From assembly GCA_000620545.1 (NCBI GenBank), contig JIBA01000017.1:124001-188000 (forward strand): a DNA stretch of 64,000 nt. Direction: 5' to 3'. The position numbers and the translations under genes were made by a program. The stretch comes from Intrasporangiaceae bacterium URHB0013. Lineage in GTDB: Bacteria; Actinomycetota; Actinomycetes; Actinomycetales; Dermatophilaceae. The first letter of the stretch is position 1. Each line of letters opens with the position of its first letter. Below the pieces are notes generated by a model. That model saw only the letters and a list, made by a program, of their open reading frames with translations, was not told where the DNA came from and did not search any database. This document shows positions 1-8,144 of this stretch, piece after piece.

Positions 1-96
1 GCCAGAGCCCGAGGTCCCGGAGCCGGCGGAGCAGGCCGCGGTGAGGGCGAGGAGCAGCGCCGTGGCCGCTGCCGTGCCGATGCGAGTGTGCTTCAT
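1..96 (-). CDS. Lipoprotein N-terminus (partial), possible substrate-binding protein
   Basis: Only the first 32 codons lie in the window; the rest runs off the left edge. The translation begins with a basic n-region (MKHTR), a hydrophobic stretch and a lipobox LTAAC with the acceptor Cys at residue 22. A Ser/Gly-rich linker follows, as in lipid-anchored extracytoplasmic proteins. The start ATG overlaps the TGA of the dehydrogenase gene (ATGA), with a GGAG ribosome site inside that gene's end, so the two are translationally coupled. The catabolic neighbours suggest the binding protein of a small-molecule transporter, but that is inference because the mature domain is not visible. Confidence 0.75.
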   Translation of the reverse strand, partial: MKHTRIGTAAATALLLALTAACSAGSGTSGSG

Positions 97-1148
97 CGTG
101 ACTCCATCTCGTGCAGGACCGCTGCAGCCAGCTGCGAGGTGCTCGCCGTGCCGCCGAGGTCTGGGGTGTGGTTGTGTGCTGAGCGGAGGGTGGCGGCCAG
201 GGCCGCCCGGACCGCCTTGGCGGGTCCGGTGTGGCCGAGGTCGTCGAGGAGCATGGCCCCGGAGAGCAGGCACGCCGTGGGGTTGGCGATGCCGCGTCCG
301 GCGATGTCCGGCGCGGAGCCGTGCACCGGTTCGTAGATACCCGGGACGCTGCCACCGGGCAACACGTTGGCGCTGGGGGCCATGCCCATGCCGCCGGCGA
401 GGACGGCCGCGAGGTCGCTGAGGATGTCGCCGAAGAGGTTGCCGGCGAGGAGCACGTCGAGCGAGTGCGGGTGCTGCACGAGGCGAGCGGCCATGGCATC
501 GACCAGCACGACCTCCAGCTCCACGTCCGGGTGGCGCGCTCCCACCTCGCGGACGACCGCGTCCCAGAGCGGGTAGCCGTGGCGCATCGCGTTCGACTTC
601 GTCACGAGGGAAAGACGTCCGCGCCGCTGCTCGGCCATGGTGAACGCGTGCTCGGCGGCACGTTCGATGACGCGCCGCGAGTGGACGGCCACCTCGATGC
701 CCAGGTCGTGACCGGTGCCGGCATGGGCGACCCCTCCGGCGCCGACGTACTCGCCCTCCGTGTTCTCGCGGACGATGACGAGGTCGACGCCCTCGACGTC
801 CCGCACTCGGCTCGGCACGCCCTCGAAGGCACGCACCGGCCGTACGTTGACCGCCAGGTCGAGCTGCTGGCGCAGGCCGATGATCAGGCCCCACACGAGC
901 TCGTGGTCGGGCACGTCCGGCCGGCCCACCGCCCCGAAGAGCACGGCGTCGTGGCGTCGCACGATGTCGGCGCCGTCGGCGGGCATCGCGGCCCCCTCGC
1001 GGAGGAACCGGTCGGCGCCCCAGTCGAGCTCGGTGACCTCGAGGCGCTCGCCATGGCTCTCCAGGGCTGTCGTGAGGATCGGCAGGGTGGCAGCGACGAC
1101 CTCGGGACCGACACCGTCGCCCGGGATGGCTGCGAGTCGCACCGTCAT
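93..1148 (-). CDS. Tartrate dehydrogenase / isopropylmalate dehydrogenase family protein
   Basis: A 351-residue enzyme of the isocitrate/isopropylmalate dehydrogenase superfamily, which performs NAD(P)-dependent oxidation of a 2-hydroxyacid with possible decarboxylation. The N-terminal IPGDGVGPEV motif, the metal-binding run NLFGDILSDLAA (about 237-248) with Asp241 and Asp245, Lys184 in TKSNA and EPVHGSAPDIAG (273-284) are all present. The RENTEGEY motif (127-134) is that of tartrate dehydrogenase-like members rather than of biosynthetic LeuB. No leuC/leuD is nearby, and the neighbours are an amidase and a FadR-type regulator, so a catabolic role is more likely than leucine synthesis. The start has a GGAG ribosome site. 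The exact substrate is not predictable. Confidence 0.88.
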   Translation of the reverse strand: MTVRLAAIPGDGVGPEVVAATLPILTTALESHGERLEVTELDWGADRFLREGAAMPADGADIVRRHDAVLFGAVGRPDVPDHELVWGLIIGLRQQLDLAVNVRPVRAFEGVPSRVRDVEGVDLVIVRENTEGEYVGAGGVAHAGTGHDLGIEVAVHSRRVIERAAEHAFTMAEQRRGRLSLVTKSNAMRHGYPLWDAVVREVGARHPDVELEVVLVDAMAARLVQHPHSLDVLLAGNLFGDILSDLAAVLAGGMGMAPSANVLPGGSVPGIYEPVHGSAPDIAGRGIANPTACLLSGAMLLDDLGHTGPAKAVRAALAATLRSAHNHTPDLGGTASTSQLAAAVLHEMESR

Positions 1149-1180
1149 TGGCTCTCCTTGCTCGGCGTCCGCTGATGTTC

Positions 1181-1195
1181 ACTGGTCTGACCAGT
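1181..1195. promoter_or_regulatory. FadR/GntR-type operator palindrome
   Basis: A perfect 15-bp palindrome, ACTGGTC-T-GACCAGT, lies in the 154-bp divergent region between the dehydrogenase and the amidase. Its core TGGTCTGACCA fits the TNGTNNNACNA pattern known for FadR-subfamily GntR regulators. The third gene of the amidase side encodes just such a regulator, so autoregulation and control of both arms is the simplest reading (inference). Confidence 0.7.
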
Positions 1196-1302
1196 AGACT
1201 TTTTCGCCGTCAGAGGTACCGTTTCTCTCATCAGGCCGGATGTCAAGACCTCGTCCGGCCGGCCACCGCGGCCCGAGGGCCGTCCGACGCGGAAGGACGT
1301 CC

Positions 1303-2733
1303 ATGCCGCATCCGTCTGGCCGACCGGCCAGCCTCACCGCCACCGAGCTCGTCGCCGCCTACGACTCGGGACACCTCTCACCCGTCGAGGTGCTCGCCGA
1401 CGTCATCGACGTCATCGAGGCGCGCGAGTCCGAGCTGAACGCGTTCTGGCAGCTCGATCTGGAAGCCGCCCGTGTCACGGCTACAGCAAGCGAAAAGCGT
1501 TGGCGCAATAGGGAGCCCGTCGGCCCGGTCGATGGCGTCCCGGTGACCATCAAGGAGAACCTCGCACGCGCAGGGGTTCCGATGCCCGCGGGCACCGCCG
1601 GCGTCGAGCCCGTCGTGCCGACGCGCAGCAGTCCCCTCGTCGAGCGCATCGAGGAGTCCGGCGGAGTCGTGCTCGGCTCCACGGTGATGCCGGACTGGGG
1701 CATGCTCAGCTCCGGCGTGTCGAGCCTGCACGGCATCACCCGCTCCCCCTGGGATCCCACTCTGACGACGGGCGGCTCGAGCTCGGGCGCCGGCGCCGCG
1801 GCGGCCGGCGGCTACGGTCCCCTGCATGTTGGCACCGACATCGGTGGCTCCATCCGGCTGCCCGGCACCTGGCTGGGCCTCACTACGCTCAAGCCGAGCG
1901 CCGGACGGGTACCCCTCGACACGCCCTACCTCGGCCGCGCAGCGGGCCCGCTGACGCGGTCGGCCCGGGACGCCGCCCTGCTCCTCTCGGTCATCAGCCG
2001 GCCGGACCCCCGCGACTGGACGAGCCTGCCGCCGACCGACCTCGGCACCGTGCTGCCGTCCGAGGCGCTCGACGTCGCGGGGCTCCGGATCGGCCTGCAC
2101 CTCGATGCCGGGTGCGGCCTCGCGCTCGACCAGGAGGTCTGCCGTGCCGTCGCGGCCGCTGCTGCCGTCTTCGCCGACGCCGGCGCGGAGGTCACCCGCC
2201 TTGCCCCCTTCATGACGCCAGCGATGCTCCGAGACCTCGACGAGTTCTGGCGGGTCCGGTCGCTCACCGACTTCGACGCCCTGGCACCGGAGGCGCGGGA
2301 ACGGGTGCTCCCGTTCATCCAGCGGTGGGTGCTCGCCGTGCGTGACGTCGACGGCCGATCCGTGCTGCGCGACTACGCCAGCATCATGGCCCTCCAGCAG
2401 GCCACGGTTGCGGCCACCGAGGCGTTCGACCTCGTGCTCTCCCCCGTGGCGCCCGTGACGGCCTTCCCCGCCGAGTGGCCGATGCCGTGGGGCGAGGCCG
2501 ACGAGGGCATGGCCCACATCGGCTTCACGGCGCCCTACAACATGTCAGGCCAGCCGGCCGCGTCCGTCAACTGCGGCTTCACCACCGACGGACGCACCAT
2601 CGGTCTGCAGATCTCCGGGCGGCGCTTCGACGACGTGGGCGTGCTACGGGCCGTCGACTGGTACGAACGGCACCGAGGCGCCGCGGCGACTCCCGTGTGG
2701 CCCATCCCGGAGACAGGAGACGAGCGTGGCTGA
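1303..2733 (+). CDS. Amidase signature family protein
   Basis: A 476-residue amidase hydrolysing a C-N amide bond. The Ser-cisSer-Lys triad is visible: Lys84 in VTIKEN, the cis-Ser in TTGGSSSGAG (about 155-164) and the nucleophile Ser183 in TDIGGSIRLP. I chose the ATG at 1303 because GGAAGGA lies 5 bases before it; an in-frame start at 1240 has no such site and adds an unconserved Arg-rich leader. It overlaps the regulator gene by 8 bp and diverges from the dehydrogenase/lipoprotein pair across a FadR-like operator. It probably releases an acid handled by the neighbouring dehydrogenase (inference). Confidence 0.9.
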   Translation: MPHPSGRPASLTATELVAAYDSGHLSPVEVLADVIDVIEARESELNAFWQLDLEAARVTATASEKRWRNREPVGPVDGVPVTIKENLARAGVPMPAGTAGVEPVVPTRSSPLVERIEESGGVVLGSTVMPDWGMLSSGVSSLHGITRSPWDPTLTTGGSSSGAGAAAAGGYGPLHVGTDIGGSIRLPGTWLGLTTLKPSAGRVPLDTPYLGRAAGPLTRSARDAALLLSVISRPDPRDWTSLPPTDLGTVLPSEALDVAGLRIGLHLDAGCGLALDQEVCRAVAAAAAVFADAGAEVTRLAPFMTPAMLRDLDEFWRVRSLTDFDALAPEARERVLPFIQRWVLAVRDVDGRSVLRDYASIMALQQATVAATEAFDLVLSPVAPVTAFPAEWPMPWGEADEGMAHIGFTAPYNMSGQPAASVNCGFTTDGRTIGLQISGRRFDDVGVLRAVDWYERHRGAAATPVWPIPETGDERG

Positions 2734-3514
2734 GACTCCGACGAGCCCGCCGACCTCGTCCGGCGACCACGGCTTCGAGCCGGTGCGGTCGGTCCGTCTC
2801 TACGAGCGCATCGTCGAGCAGGTCGAGGAGGCGATCGGGCGCGGTGAGCTGCGCCCCGGCCAGCGGCTGCCGAGCGAGCGTGATCTCGTCGTGCAGTTCG
2901 GCACCAGCCGGGCCACCGTCCGCGAGGCCCTGCGCGTGCTCGAGAGCAACGGCGTCGTGCGCTCGCGTGCCGGAGACCCGAACGGTCCCGAGATCCTGCC
3001 CTTCACGACGGGCGGGTTGACCAAGCAGATGCGTCGCCTGGCCCGAGCCGACGGGCTCTCGCTCTCGCAGCTGCTCGTGTCGCGGATGATGCTCGACTCG
3101 ACGGCGAACCGGCTCGCGGCCGTGCTGCGCACCCCCGCCCAGCTGGCCGAGATGGATGCGGCCATCGAGCAGATGCGGGCGGCAGTCGAGGGCGGCTACA
3201 CCTCGTTCAGCGAGGCCGACTTCGCCTTCCACGAGGCGATCGCCCGCGCGAGCGGCAACACCCTCATCCAGGTCTGCAACGGTGTCGTCCGCGACACGGT
3301 CCTGTCGCTCATCTCCGACAAGATCTCGCACGCCCGCAACGCGCAGGCGTTGATGAAGCGCTCGCTCGGCCACCACGAGCAGGTCCTGGCCGCGATCCGC
3401 GCCGGCGACGGCCCCGAGGCCGGTCGAGCCTCCCTGCACAGCCTCTACGACTACTACGCGACGTACGTCCCCAAGGCGGAGCGCGCGGCCCTCGAGGCCC
3501 TGCTCGACGACTGA
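2726..3514 (+). CDS. FadR-subfamily GntR transcriptional regulator (FCD domain)
   Basis: A 262-residue regulator. The winged-helix GntR domain (about 25-95) contains LRPGQRLPSERDL and the recognition-helix region TSRATVREALRVLE. The C-terminal FCD ligand domain shows the metal-site pattern, with Asp and His in DFAFHEAIA, His in HHEQV and His in SLHSLYDY. The GTG start lies inside the end of the amidase gene (8-bp overlap), so it is cotranscribed. Its predicted target is the palindrome at 1181-1195. The effector is probably a carboxylic acid of the pathway, as in other FCD regulators (inference). Confidence 0.9.
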   Translation: MAETPTSPPTSSGDHGFEPVRSVRLYERIVEQVEEAIGRGELRPGQRLPSERDLVVQFGTSRATVREALRVLESNGVVRSRAGDPNGPEILPFTTGGLTKQMRRLARADGLSLSQLLVSRMMLDSTANRLAAVLRTPAQLAEMDAAIEQMRAAVEGGYTSFSEADFAFHEAIARASGNTLIQVCNGVVRDTVLSLISDKISHARNAQALMKRSLGHHEQVLAAIRAGDGPEAGRASLHSLYDYYATYVPKAERAALEALLDD

Positions 3515-3577
3515 CCCGGCCCGCACGGCAGAATGCGTGGCCCCGGTGTGTCGTCGACGACAAGGAGAACAGCCCCC

Positions 3578-6064
3578 GTGAGCGTGCAGGTGAAGGTGCC
3601 GTCGATCGAACGTCGCATCGCAGAGGAGCTCGGCGTCCGCGACGGACAGGTGACGGCCGCCGTGGGCCTGCTCGACGGCGGCTCGACCGTGCCGTTCGTG
3701 GCGCGCTACCGCAAGGAGGTCACGGGTGGCCTCGACGACGCACAGCTGCGCACGCTCGAGGAGCGCCTGGGCTACCTGCGTGAGCTCGAGGAGCGCCGGG
3801 CCGCGGTACTCTCCTCCGTCGAGGAGCAGGGCAAGCTCGACGACACCCTGCGTGCCCAGATCCTCGCCGCCGAGACCAAGGCGCGGCTCGAGGACATCTA
3901 CCTGCCCTTCAAGCCCAAGCGACGGACCAAGGCCCAGATCGCACGCGAGGCCGGCCTCCAGCCCCTCGCCGACCTGCTGATCGGCTCGCCCGACACCGAC
4001 CCGTCGACCGCAGCAGCCGGGTTCGTCGACGCGGACCGTGGGGTCGCCGATGCGGCTGCCGCCCTGGACGGTGCGCGCGCGATCCTCGTCGAACGCTTCG
4101 CCGAGGATGCCGACCTCATCGGCGATCTCCGCGAGCGGGTGTGGAAGCAGGCCCACGTCGTCTCCCGCGTCCGCGCCGGCAAGGAGGAGGAGGGCGCCAA
4201 GTTCTCGGACTACTTCGACTTCTCCGAGCCGCTCGCGAAGCTGCCGTCGCACCGCATCCTCGCGCTGTTCCGCGGCGAGAAGGAGGACGTCCTCTCCCTC
4301 GAGATCAACCCCGCTGACCCCGCCGTCGAGCAGCAGCCCGGCCCGACGGCATACGAAAGGGCGATCGCGCACCGCTTCGGCATCGAGAACGCCGGACGCC
4401 CGGCGGACCAATGGCTCGCGGACACCGTTCGCTGGGCCTGGCGCACCAAGATCCTCGTCCACCTGGGCATCGACGCCCGCATGCAGCTGCGCCGCGCCGC
4501 GGAGGAGGAGGCGGTACGCGTCTTTGCCGCCAACCTGCGGGACCTGCTGCTCGCGGCGCCTGCCGGTGCGCGCACCACGATGGGACTGGACCCGGGCTTC
4601 CGCACCGGCGTCAAGGTCGCCGTCGTCGACGGGACCGGCCGTGTCGTCGCGACCGACGTCATCTACCCGCACGTCCCCCAGCACCAGTGGGACCGCTCGC
4701 TCGCGACGCTCGCGCGACTGGCCAAGGAGCACTCGGTCGACCTCGTGGCCATCGGCAACGGCACGGCGTCGCGTGAGACCGACCGCCTCGCCGCCGACCT
4801 CATCAAGGCGCATCCCGAGCTGGGGCTGACGTCGGCCGTGGTCTCCGAGGCCGGTGCCTCGGTCTACTCCGCCTCGGCCTTCGCATCGCAGGAGCTGCCC
4901 GGCATGGACGTGTCGCTGCGTGGGGCCGTCTCGATCGCTCGCCGGCTCCAGGACCCCCTCGCCGAGCTCGTCAAGATCGACCCGAGGTCGATCGGCGTCG
5001 GGCAGTACCAGCACGACCTCAGCCAGACCGCGCTCTCGCGCTCGCTCGACGCGGTCGTCGAGGACTGTGTCAACGCCGTCGGTGTCGACGTCAACACCGC
5101 CTCGGCTCCCCTGCTGACCCGCGTCTCGGGCATCACGCCGGGCCTCGCCGACAGCATCGTCGCGCACCGTGACGCGACCGGTCCGTTCCGCACCCGCAGG
5201 GCCCTCAAGGACGTGCCGCGCCTCGGGCCCAAGGCCTTCGAGCAGGCGGCCGGCTTCCTCCGCATCCCCGGCGGTGACGACCCGCTCGATGCCTCCGCGG
5301 TGCATCCGGAGGCGTACCCGGTCGTGCGGCGCATGCTCGAGTCGACGGGCCACGAGCTGACGTCGATCATCGGCAACACCACTGCGCTGCAGGCGATCCG
5401 CCCGGCGGATTACGTCGACGACACGTTCGGTCTGCCGACCGTCACCGACATCATCCGCGAGCTCGACAAACCCGGTCGGGACCCGAGGCCGACGTTCCGG
5501 ACGGCAACGTTCAAGGAGGGCGTCGAGGAGCTCAAGCACCTTCGACCGGGCATGACGCTCGAAGGCGTCGTGACCAACGTCGCGGCGTTCGGTGCATTCA
5601 TCGACGTCGGCGTCCACCAGGACGGCCTCGCCGACGTGTCGGCCCTGTCGAAGAACTTCGTGCGCGACCCGCGGGAGGTCGTCAAGCCCGGCGACGTCGT
5701 CATGGTGAAGGTGCTCGACGTCGACGTGCCCCGCAAGAGGATCTCGCTCACGCTGCGCCTCGACGACGAGGTGACGGCCCCGGGCGCCCCGGGCGCCCCG
5801 GGCGCCCGGAGTGAGCCCAGCGGCCAGAGCGGTCACGGACGTGGGCAGGCTCGTGGGGGCCAGCGGCGCGGCGGGCAGGGCTCCACGGGGCAGGGCTCCA
5901 CGGGTCAGGGCTCCACGGGTCAGGGCTCCACGGGTCAGGGCTCCACGGGTCAGGGCTCCACGGGTCAGGGCTCCACGGGTCAGGGCGGCCGCGCCCGCCC
6001 GGCCGAGCCACCCGCGGACAGCGCCATGGCTGACGCCCTCCGGCGCGCCGGCTTCACCGGCTGA
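3578..6064 (+). CDS. tex: Tex family S1 RNA-binding protein with repeat tail
   Basis: An 828-residue Tex-type transcription accessory protein. It has an N-terminal HTH/Tex domain, a YqgF/RuvX-like domain (about 330-460, GLDPGFRTGVKVAVVD), helix-hairpin-helix motifs (VSGITPGLADSIV) and an S1 domain (about 655-727, GVVTNVAAFGAFIDVG). I chose GTG 3578 (SVQVKVPSIERRIAEEL) behind a GGAG at 3564; the longer start at 3533 adds an atypical leader. The tail is unusual: a Gly-Ala-Pro triplet repeat and then seven tandem GSTGQ units (about residues 768-802), ending in a conserved-looking helix MADALRRAGFTG. It ends 2 bp from the convergent VOC gene. Confidence 0.92.
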   Translation: MSVQVKVPSIERRIAEELGVRDGQVTAAVGLLDGGSTVPFVARYRKEVTGGLDDAQLRTLEERLGYLRELEERRAAVLSSVEEQGKLDDTLRAQILAAETKARLEDIYLPFKPKRRTKAQIAREAGLQPLADLLIGSPDTDPSTAAAGFVDADRGVADAAAALDGARAILVERFAEDADLIGDLRERVWKQAHVVSRVRAGKEEEGAKFSDYFDFSEPLAKLPSHRILALFRGEKEDVLSLEINPADPAVEQQPGPTAYERAIAHRFGIENAGRPADQWLADTVRWAWRTKILVHLGIDARMQLRRAAEEEAVRVFAANLRDLLLAAPAGARTTMGLDPGFRTGVKVAVVDGTGRVVATDVIYPHVPQHQWDRSLATLARLAKEHSVDLVAIGNGTASRETDRLAADLIKAHPELGLTSAVVSEAGASVYSASAFASQELPGMDVSLRGAVSIARRLQDPLAELVKIDPRSIGVGQYQHDLSQTALSRSLDAVVEDCVNAVGVDVNTASAPLLTRVSGITPGLADSIVAHRDATGPFRTRRALKDVPRLGPKAFEQAAGFLRIPGGDDPLDASAVHPEAYPVVRRMLESTGHELTSIIGNTTALQAIRPADYVDDTFGLPTVTDIIRELDKPGRDPRPTFRTATFKEGVEELKHLRPGMTLEGVVTNVAAFGAFIDVGVHQDGLADVSALSKNFVRDPREVVKPGDVVMVKVLDVDVPRKRISLTLRLDDEVTAPGAPGAPGARSEPSGQSGHGRGQARGGQRRGGQGSTGQGSTGQGSTGQGSTGQGSTGQGSTGQGSTGQGGRARPAEPPADSAMADALRRAGFTG
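5879..5983 (+). repeat. 15-bp tandem repeat x7 inside tex
   Basis: Seven head-to-tail copies of GGCTCCACGGGTCAG; only the first differs, by one base (T to G). Each unit encodes Gly-Ser-Thr-Gly-Gln. Because the unit is a multiple of three, copy-number change by slippage would preserve the frame. A shorter run of three 9-bp GGCGCCCCG-type units lies just upstream (about 5779-5805). Confidence 0.97.
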
Positions 6065-6066
6065 GG

Positions 6067-6447
6067 TCAGGACTCCGGCGCGGCCCGGTGGAAGACGGCC
6101 TCGACGTTGTTGCCGTCCGGGTCGCGCACGAACGCGCCGTAGTAGCCGGGGTGGTACTCCGGCCACAGGCGGGGCTCGTGCAGGGACTCGGCTCCGAGCT
6201 CGAGCGCCTTCGCATGGAAGGCCCGCACCGCTTCGACGCTGTCGGCCTGGAAGGCACAGTGCATCTCGCGGTTGGGCTCGGAACCCTGCCACCGGGTGAT
6301 CCAGAAGTCCGGGTGGCCCTCGGTGCCGTAGCCGATGGCCACGCCGACATCCATCTGGCGACCGAAGCCGAGGACACCGAGGACCTCGTCGTAGAAGCGG
6401 GCGCTCGCGTCGAAGTCCGAGCAGTTGATGCCGTAGTGGTCGATCAT
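6067..6447 (-). CDS. VOC (glyoxalase/dioxygenase superfamily) protein
   Basis: A 126-residue single-domain VOC protein with two beta-alpha-beta-beta-beta modules. It starts MIDHYGINCSDFDASARFYD, typical of this fold with its metal/substrate His near the start, and ends with FVRDPDGNNVEAVFH, the usual C-terminal signature carrying the Glu ligand. It could be a glyoxalase-like lyase, a dioxygenase-like enzyme or a binding protein; the sequence does not decide. It converges on tex with a 2-bp gap and diverges from the SRPBCC gene. Confidence 0.88.
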   Translation of the reverse strand: MIDHYGINCSDFDASARFYDEVLGVLGFGRQMDVGVAIGYGTEGHPDFWITRWQGSEPNREMHCAFQADSVEAVRAFHAKALELGAESLHEPRLWPEYHPGYYGAFVRDPDGNNVEAVFHRAAPES

Positions 6448-6577
6448 GCCCCGAGGCTAGGCCCGAACCCGGTCCGACGAGGGGCCTTGACCCATTGTCA
6501 TCCGGGCCAGTCTTTGGTCGACTGTCTGTGGTGGGTCCGGCCCATCAGGGGCCGGTCCGAGTGACCCGGAGGTGCCC

Positions 6578-7012
6578 ATGAGCAGTTCAACGCAGTCGAT
6601 CCCCGAGAACGCAGAGGATGCCGAGCTCGAGGGATCTCCCGCCGGCGTGCACTCGACGCTGACCGTCGGTGCGCCCGTCGACCGGGTGTGGCAGCACCTC
6701 ATCAGCCCCCGTGGCACGGAGGCCCTCCTCGGCCCCGGTGTCACGCTGGGCAACAAGGGAGAGTCGTGGCACAGCTCCGAGGGCCCCCACGGCGTCGTGC
6801 GCAGCTACCACCCGATGGAGCAGGTCCGCGTGTCATGGCACCCGCACGAGGACGGCCCCCTCAGCATCCTCGACCTCCAGCTCAAGCCGGACGGTGACGG
6901 CACCCGGGTCGATCTCTACCACGAGGGCCAGGGCATCGCCGAGGACGGCGCCGGCGACAAGTCGCGCTGGGACGACGCCCTCGGCCGCTTCGCCCAGGAG
7001 CTCGACGCCTGA
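6578..7012 (+). CDS. SRPBCC / AHSA1-like domain protein
   Basis: A 144-residue START/Bet v1-like protein. HSTLTVGAPVDRVWQHLISP is the usual first strand and helix of the family, followed by VRVSWHPHEDGP and TRVDLYHEGQG strands and a C-terminal helix with RWDDALGRFAQEL. Members bind hydrophobic ligands or act as Hsp90 activator-like domains; no specific ligand can be assigned. ATG 6578 has GGAGG at 6568. It converges with the universal stress protein gene 4 bp away. The upstream gap 6448-6577 holds an imperfect inverted repeat (about 6535-6560), which may be a leader hairpin. Confidence 0.8.
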   Translation: MSSSTQSIPENAEDAELEGSPAGVHSTLTVGAPVDRVWQHLISPRGTEALLGPGVTLGNKGESWHSSEGPHGVVRSYHPMEQVRVSWHPHEDGPLSILDLQLKPDGDGTRVDLYHEGQGIAEDGAGDKSRWDDALGRFAQELDA

Positions 7013-7016
7013 CCGG

Positions 7017-7910
7017 TCAGCGCACGACCATGACGGGGCACGCCGCGTCGTGGATGATGCGGTGGCTGACCGACCCCAGCAGCATGCCGCTGAAACCACC
7101 GCGCCCGCGCGAGCCGACGACGATGAGCCCAGCGGTCGCGCCGAGGTCTGCGAGCGACTGTCCGGCGTCGCCGTAGAGGACCTCAGTCGTCACGATGACC
7201 TCGGGATGCTCCGCCCGCACCTGGCTCCCCGCGTCCACGACGGACTTCTCTGCGCTCTCGCGGATCTCATGCGTCTCGTCCGTCCCGCCCTTGGCCGTCT
7301 CGGCATAGGCCCAGGCCTCCATGGAACGGGCGTGGGCGACGCGGACGACATGGAGCACGGCGCCCTCCCGCTCAGCGACCTCCACCGCGGCGTCCAGGGC
7401 GCGCTTCGACGCTTCCGAGTCGTCGATGCCCACGACGACGTTGTGGTGCGGGCCCGGGCGCTGCGGTTTCGGGGCGGCGCCGGACTCGTCACCGGCGGGC
7501 CCCCGCAGGACCACGACCGGGCAATGGGCGTGCGCGGCGACCGTGTACGACGTGGAACCGAGCAGGCCGGCGCGAACGCGTCCATGACCGTGGCTGCCGA
7601 CGACGACGAGGTCGGCCTCCTTGGACGCCTCCACGAGCTGGCTCGCGGGACTGCCAGGCATGGCTAGCGTCTCGATCTGCGACGGGTCGAGGATGGCTCC
7701 GGCCCGCTCTGACCCTTCGTCGACCGGCGACGTCGCGGCGTCCTCCTGCGAGAGGGTCGGGTCCTTGGCCATGTCGCCGCTGTGCACGATGGACAGGCGC
7801 TTGCCCTGTTGGCGGGCCGTCTCCGCCGCCCACTCGAGCGCCAGCTGTGATCCTGCCGAGCCGTCGTAGCCGACGACGATGCCGTGCGTGGTCCGTGCCT
7901 GGCCGTTCAT
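7017..7910 (-). CDS. Tandem-domain universal stress protein (UspA family)
   Basis: 297 residues with two UspA domains (about 8-145 and 155-297). Both end in the ATP-binding G-x2-G-x9-G(S/T) pattern (VVGSHGHGRVRAGLLGST and VVGSRGRGGFSGMLLGS), so nucleotide binding is expected. ATG 7910 follows GAGAGGTG. An in-frame ATG exactly 51 nt upstream (7961) is matched by its paralogue at 14454-15383 and is discussed in the findings. Such proteins act in starvation, hypoxia or redox stress. The 7911-8144 spacer contains a 26-bp direct repeat. Confidence 0.9.
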   Translation of the reverse strand: MNGQARTTHGIVVGYDGSAGSQLALEWAAETARQQGKRLSIVHSGDMAKDPTLSQEDAATSPVDEGSERAGAILDPSQIETLAMPGSPASQLVEASKEADLVVVGSHGHGRVRAGLLGSTSYTVAAHAHCPVVVLRGPAGDESGAAPKPQRPGPHHNVVVGIDDSEASKRALDAAVEVAEREGAVLHVVRVAHARSMEAWAYAETAKGGTDETHEIRESAEKSVVDAGSQVRAEHPEVIVTTEVLYGDAGQSLADLGATAGLIVVGSRGRGGFSGMLLGSVSHRIIHDAACPVMVVR

Positions 7911-7993
7911 GTGAGCACCTCTCGTGGGTCCGCGCCGGGCCGCTGCGCCGGGCGCCTCCATGGTCTCGCCAGAGTCCGCGGCTCCGAGGCGGT

Positions 7994-8000
7994 TTGTGAC
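7994..8000 (-). promoter_or_regulatory. Shared promoter-proximal motif GTCACAA (USP paralogue 1)
   Basis: The minus-strand sequence GTCACAA lies 84 nt upstream of the stress-protein ATG. The same heptamer occurs 83 nt upstream of the paralogous gene (15466-15472). Between motif and start both leaders share further blocks, including an ATGGA exactly 51 nt before the start. A common promoter or regulator site is inferred. Confidence 0.4.
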
Positions 8001-8032
8001 TACTCGGGCAGCTCGCCGGCGTTCCGAGCAGG

Positions 8033-8104
8033 CGTACGCCGCCGGGCCGGGACGCGCGTATGCCATGGGGCGGGCGCGCGTATGCCGCCGGGCCGGGACG
8101 CGCG
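8033..8104. repeat. 26-bp direct repeat pair in intergenic spacer
   Basis: Two copies (8033-8058 and 8079-8104), differing at one base, each run from CGTA(C/T)GCC to GGACGCGCG with a period of 46 bp. The second copy and the linker each contain CGTATGCC. They lie downstream of the subtilase gene and upstream of the stress protein gene, where a terminator would be expected. Function unknown. Confidence 0.85.
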
Positions 8105-8144
8105 ACCCGGCCCGGCCACCCGGACCGGCGGCCTGCGCGGGCCG

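Noticed and set aside
93-1148. Assignment of the dehydrogenase as LeuB
   Set aside because: RENTEGEY is of the tartrate dehydrogenase type and no leucine genes are adjacent; the name LeuB would overstate it.
5748-6011. Antisense frame encoding a PDPWS-type repeat
   Set aside because: Only the reverse reading of the GSTGQ minisatellite in tex; no start or ribosome site.
2579-6292. A 1237-codon open frame antisense to tex and neighbours
   Set aside because: It is a shadow of the high-GC tex and regulator genes; it has low-complexity Arg/Gly/Asp runs, no domain and no ribosome site, while the opposite strand gives intact families.
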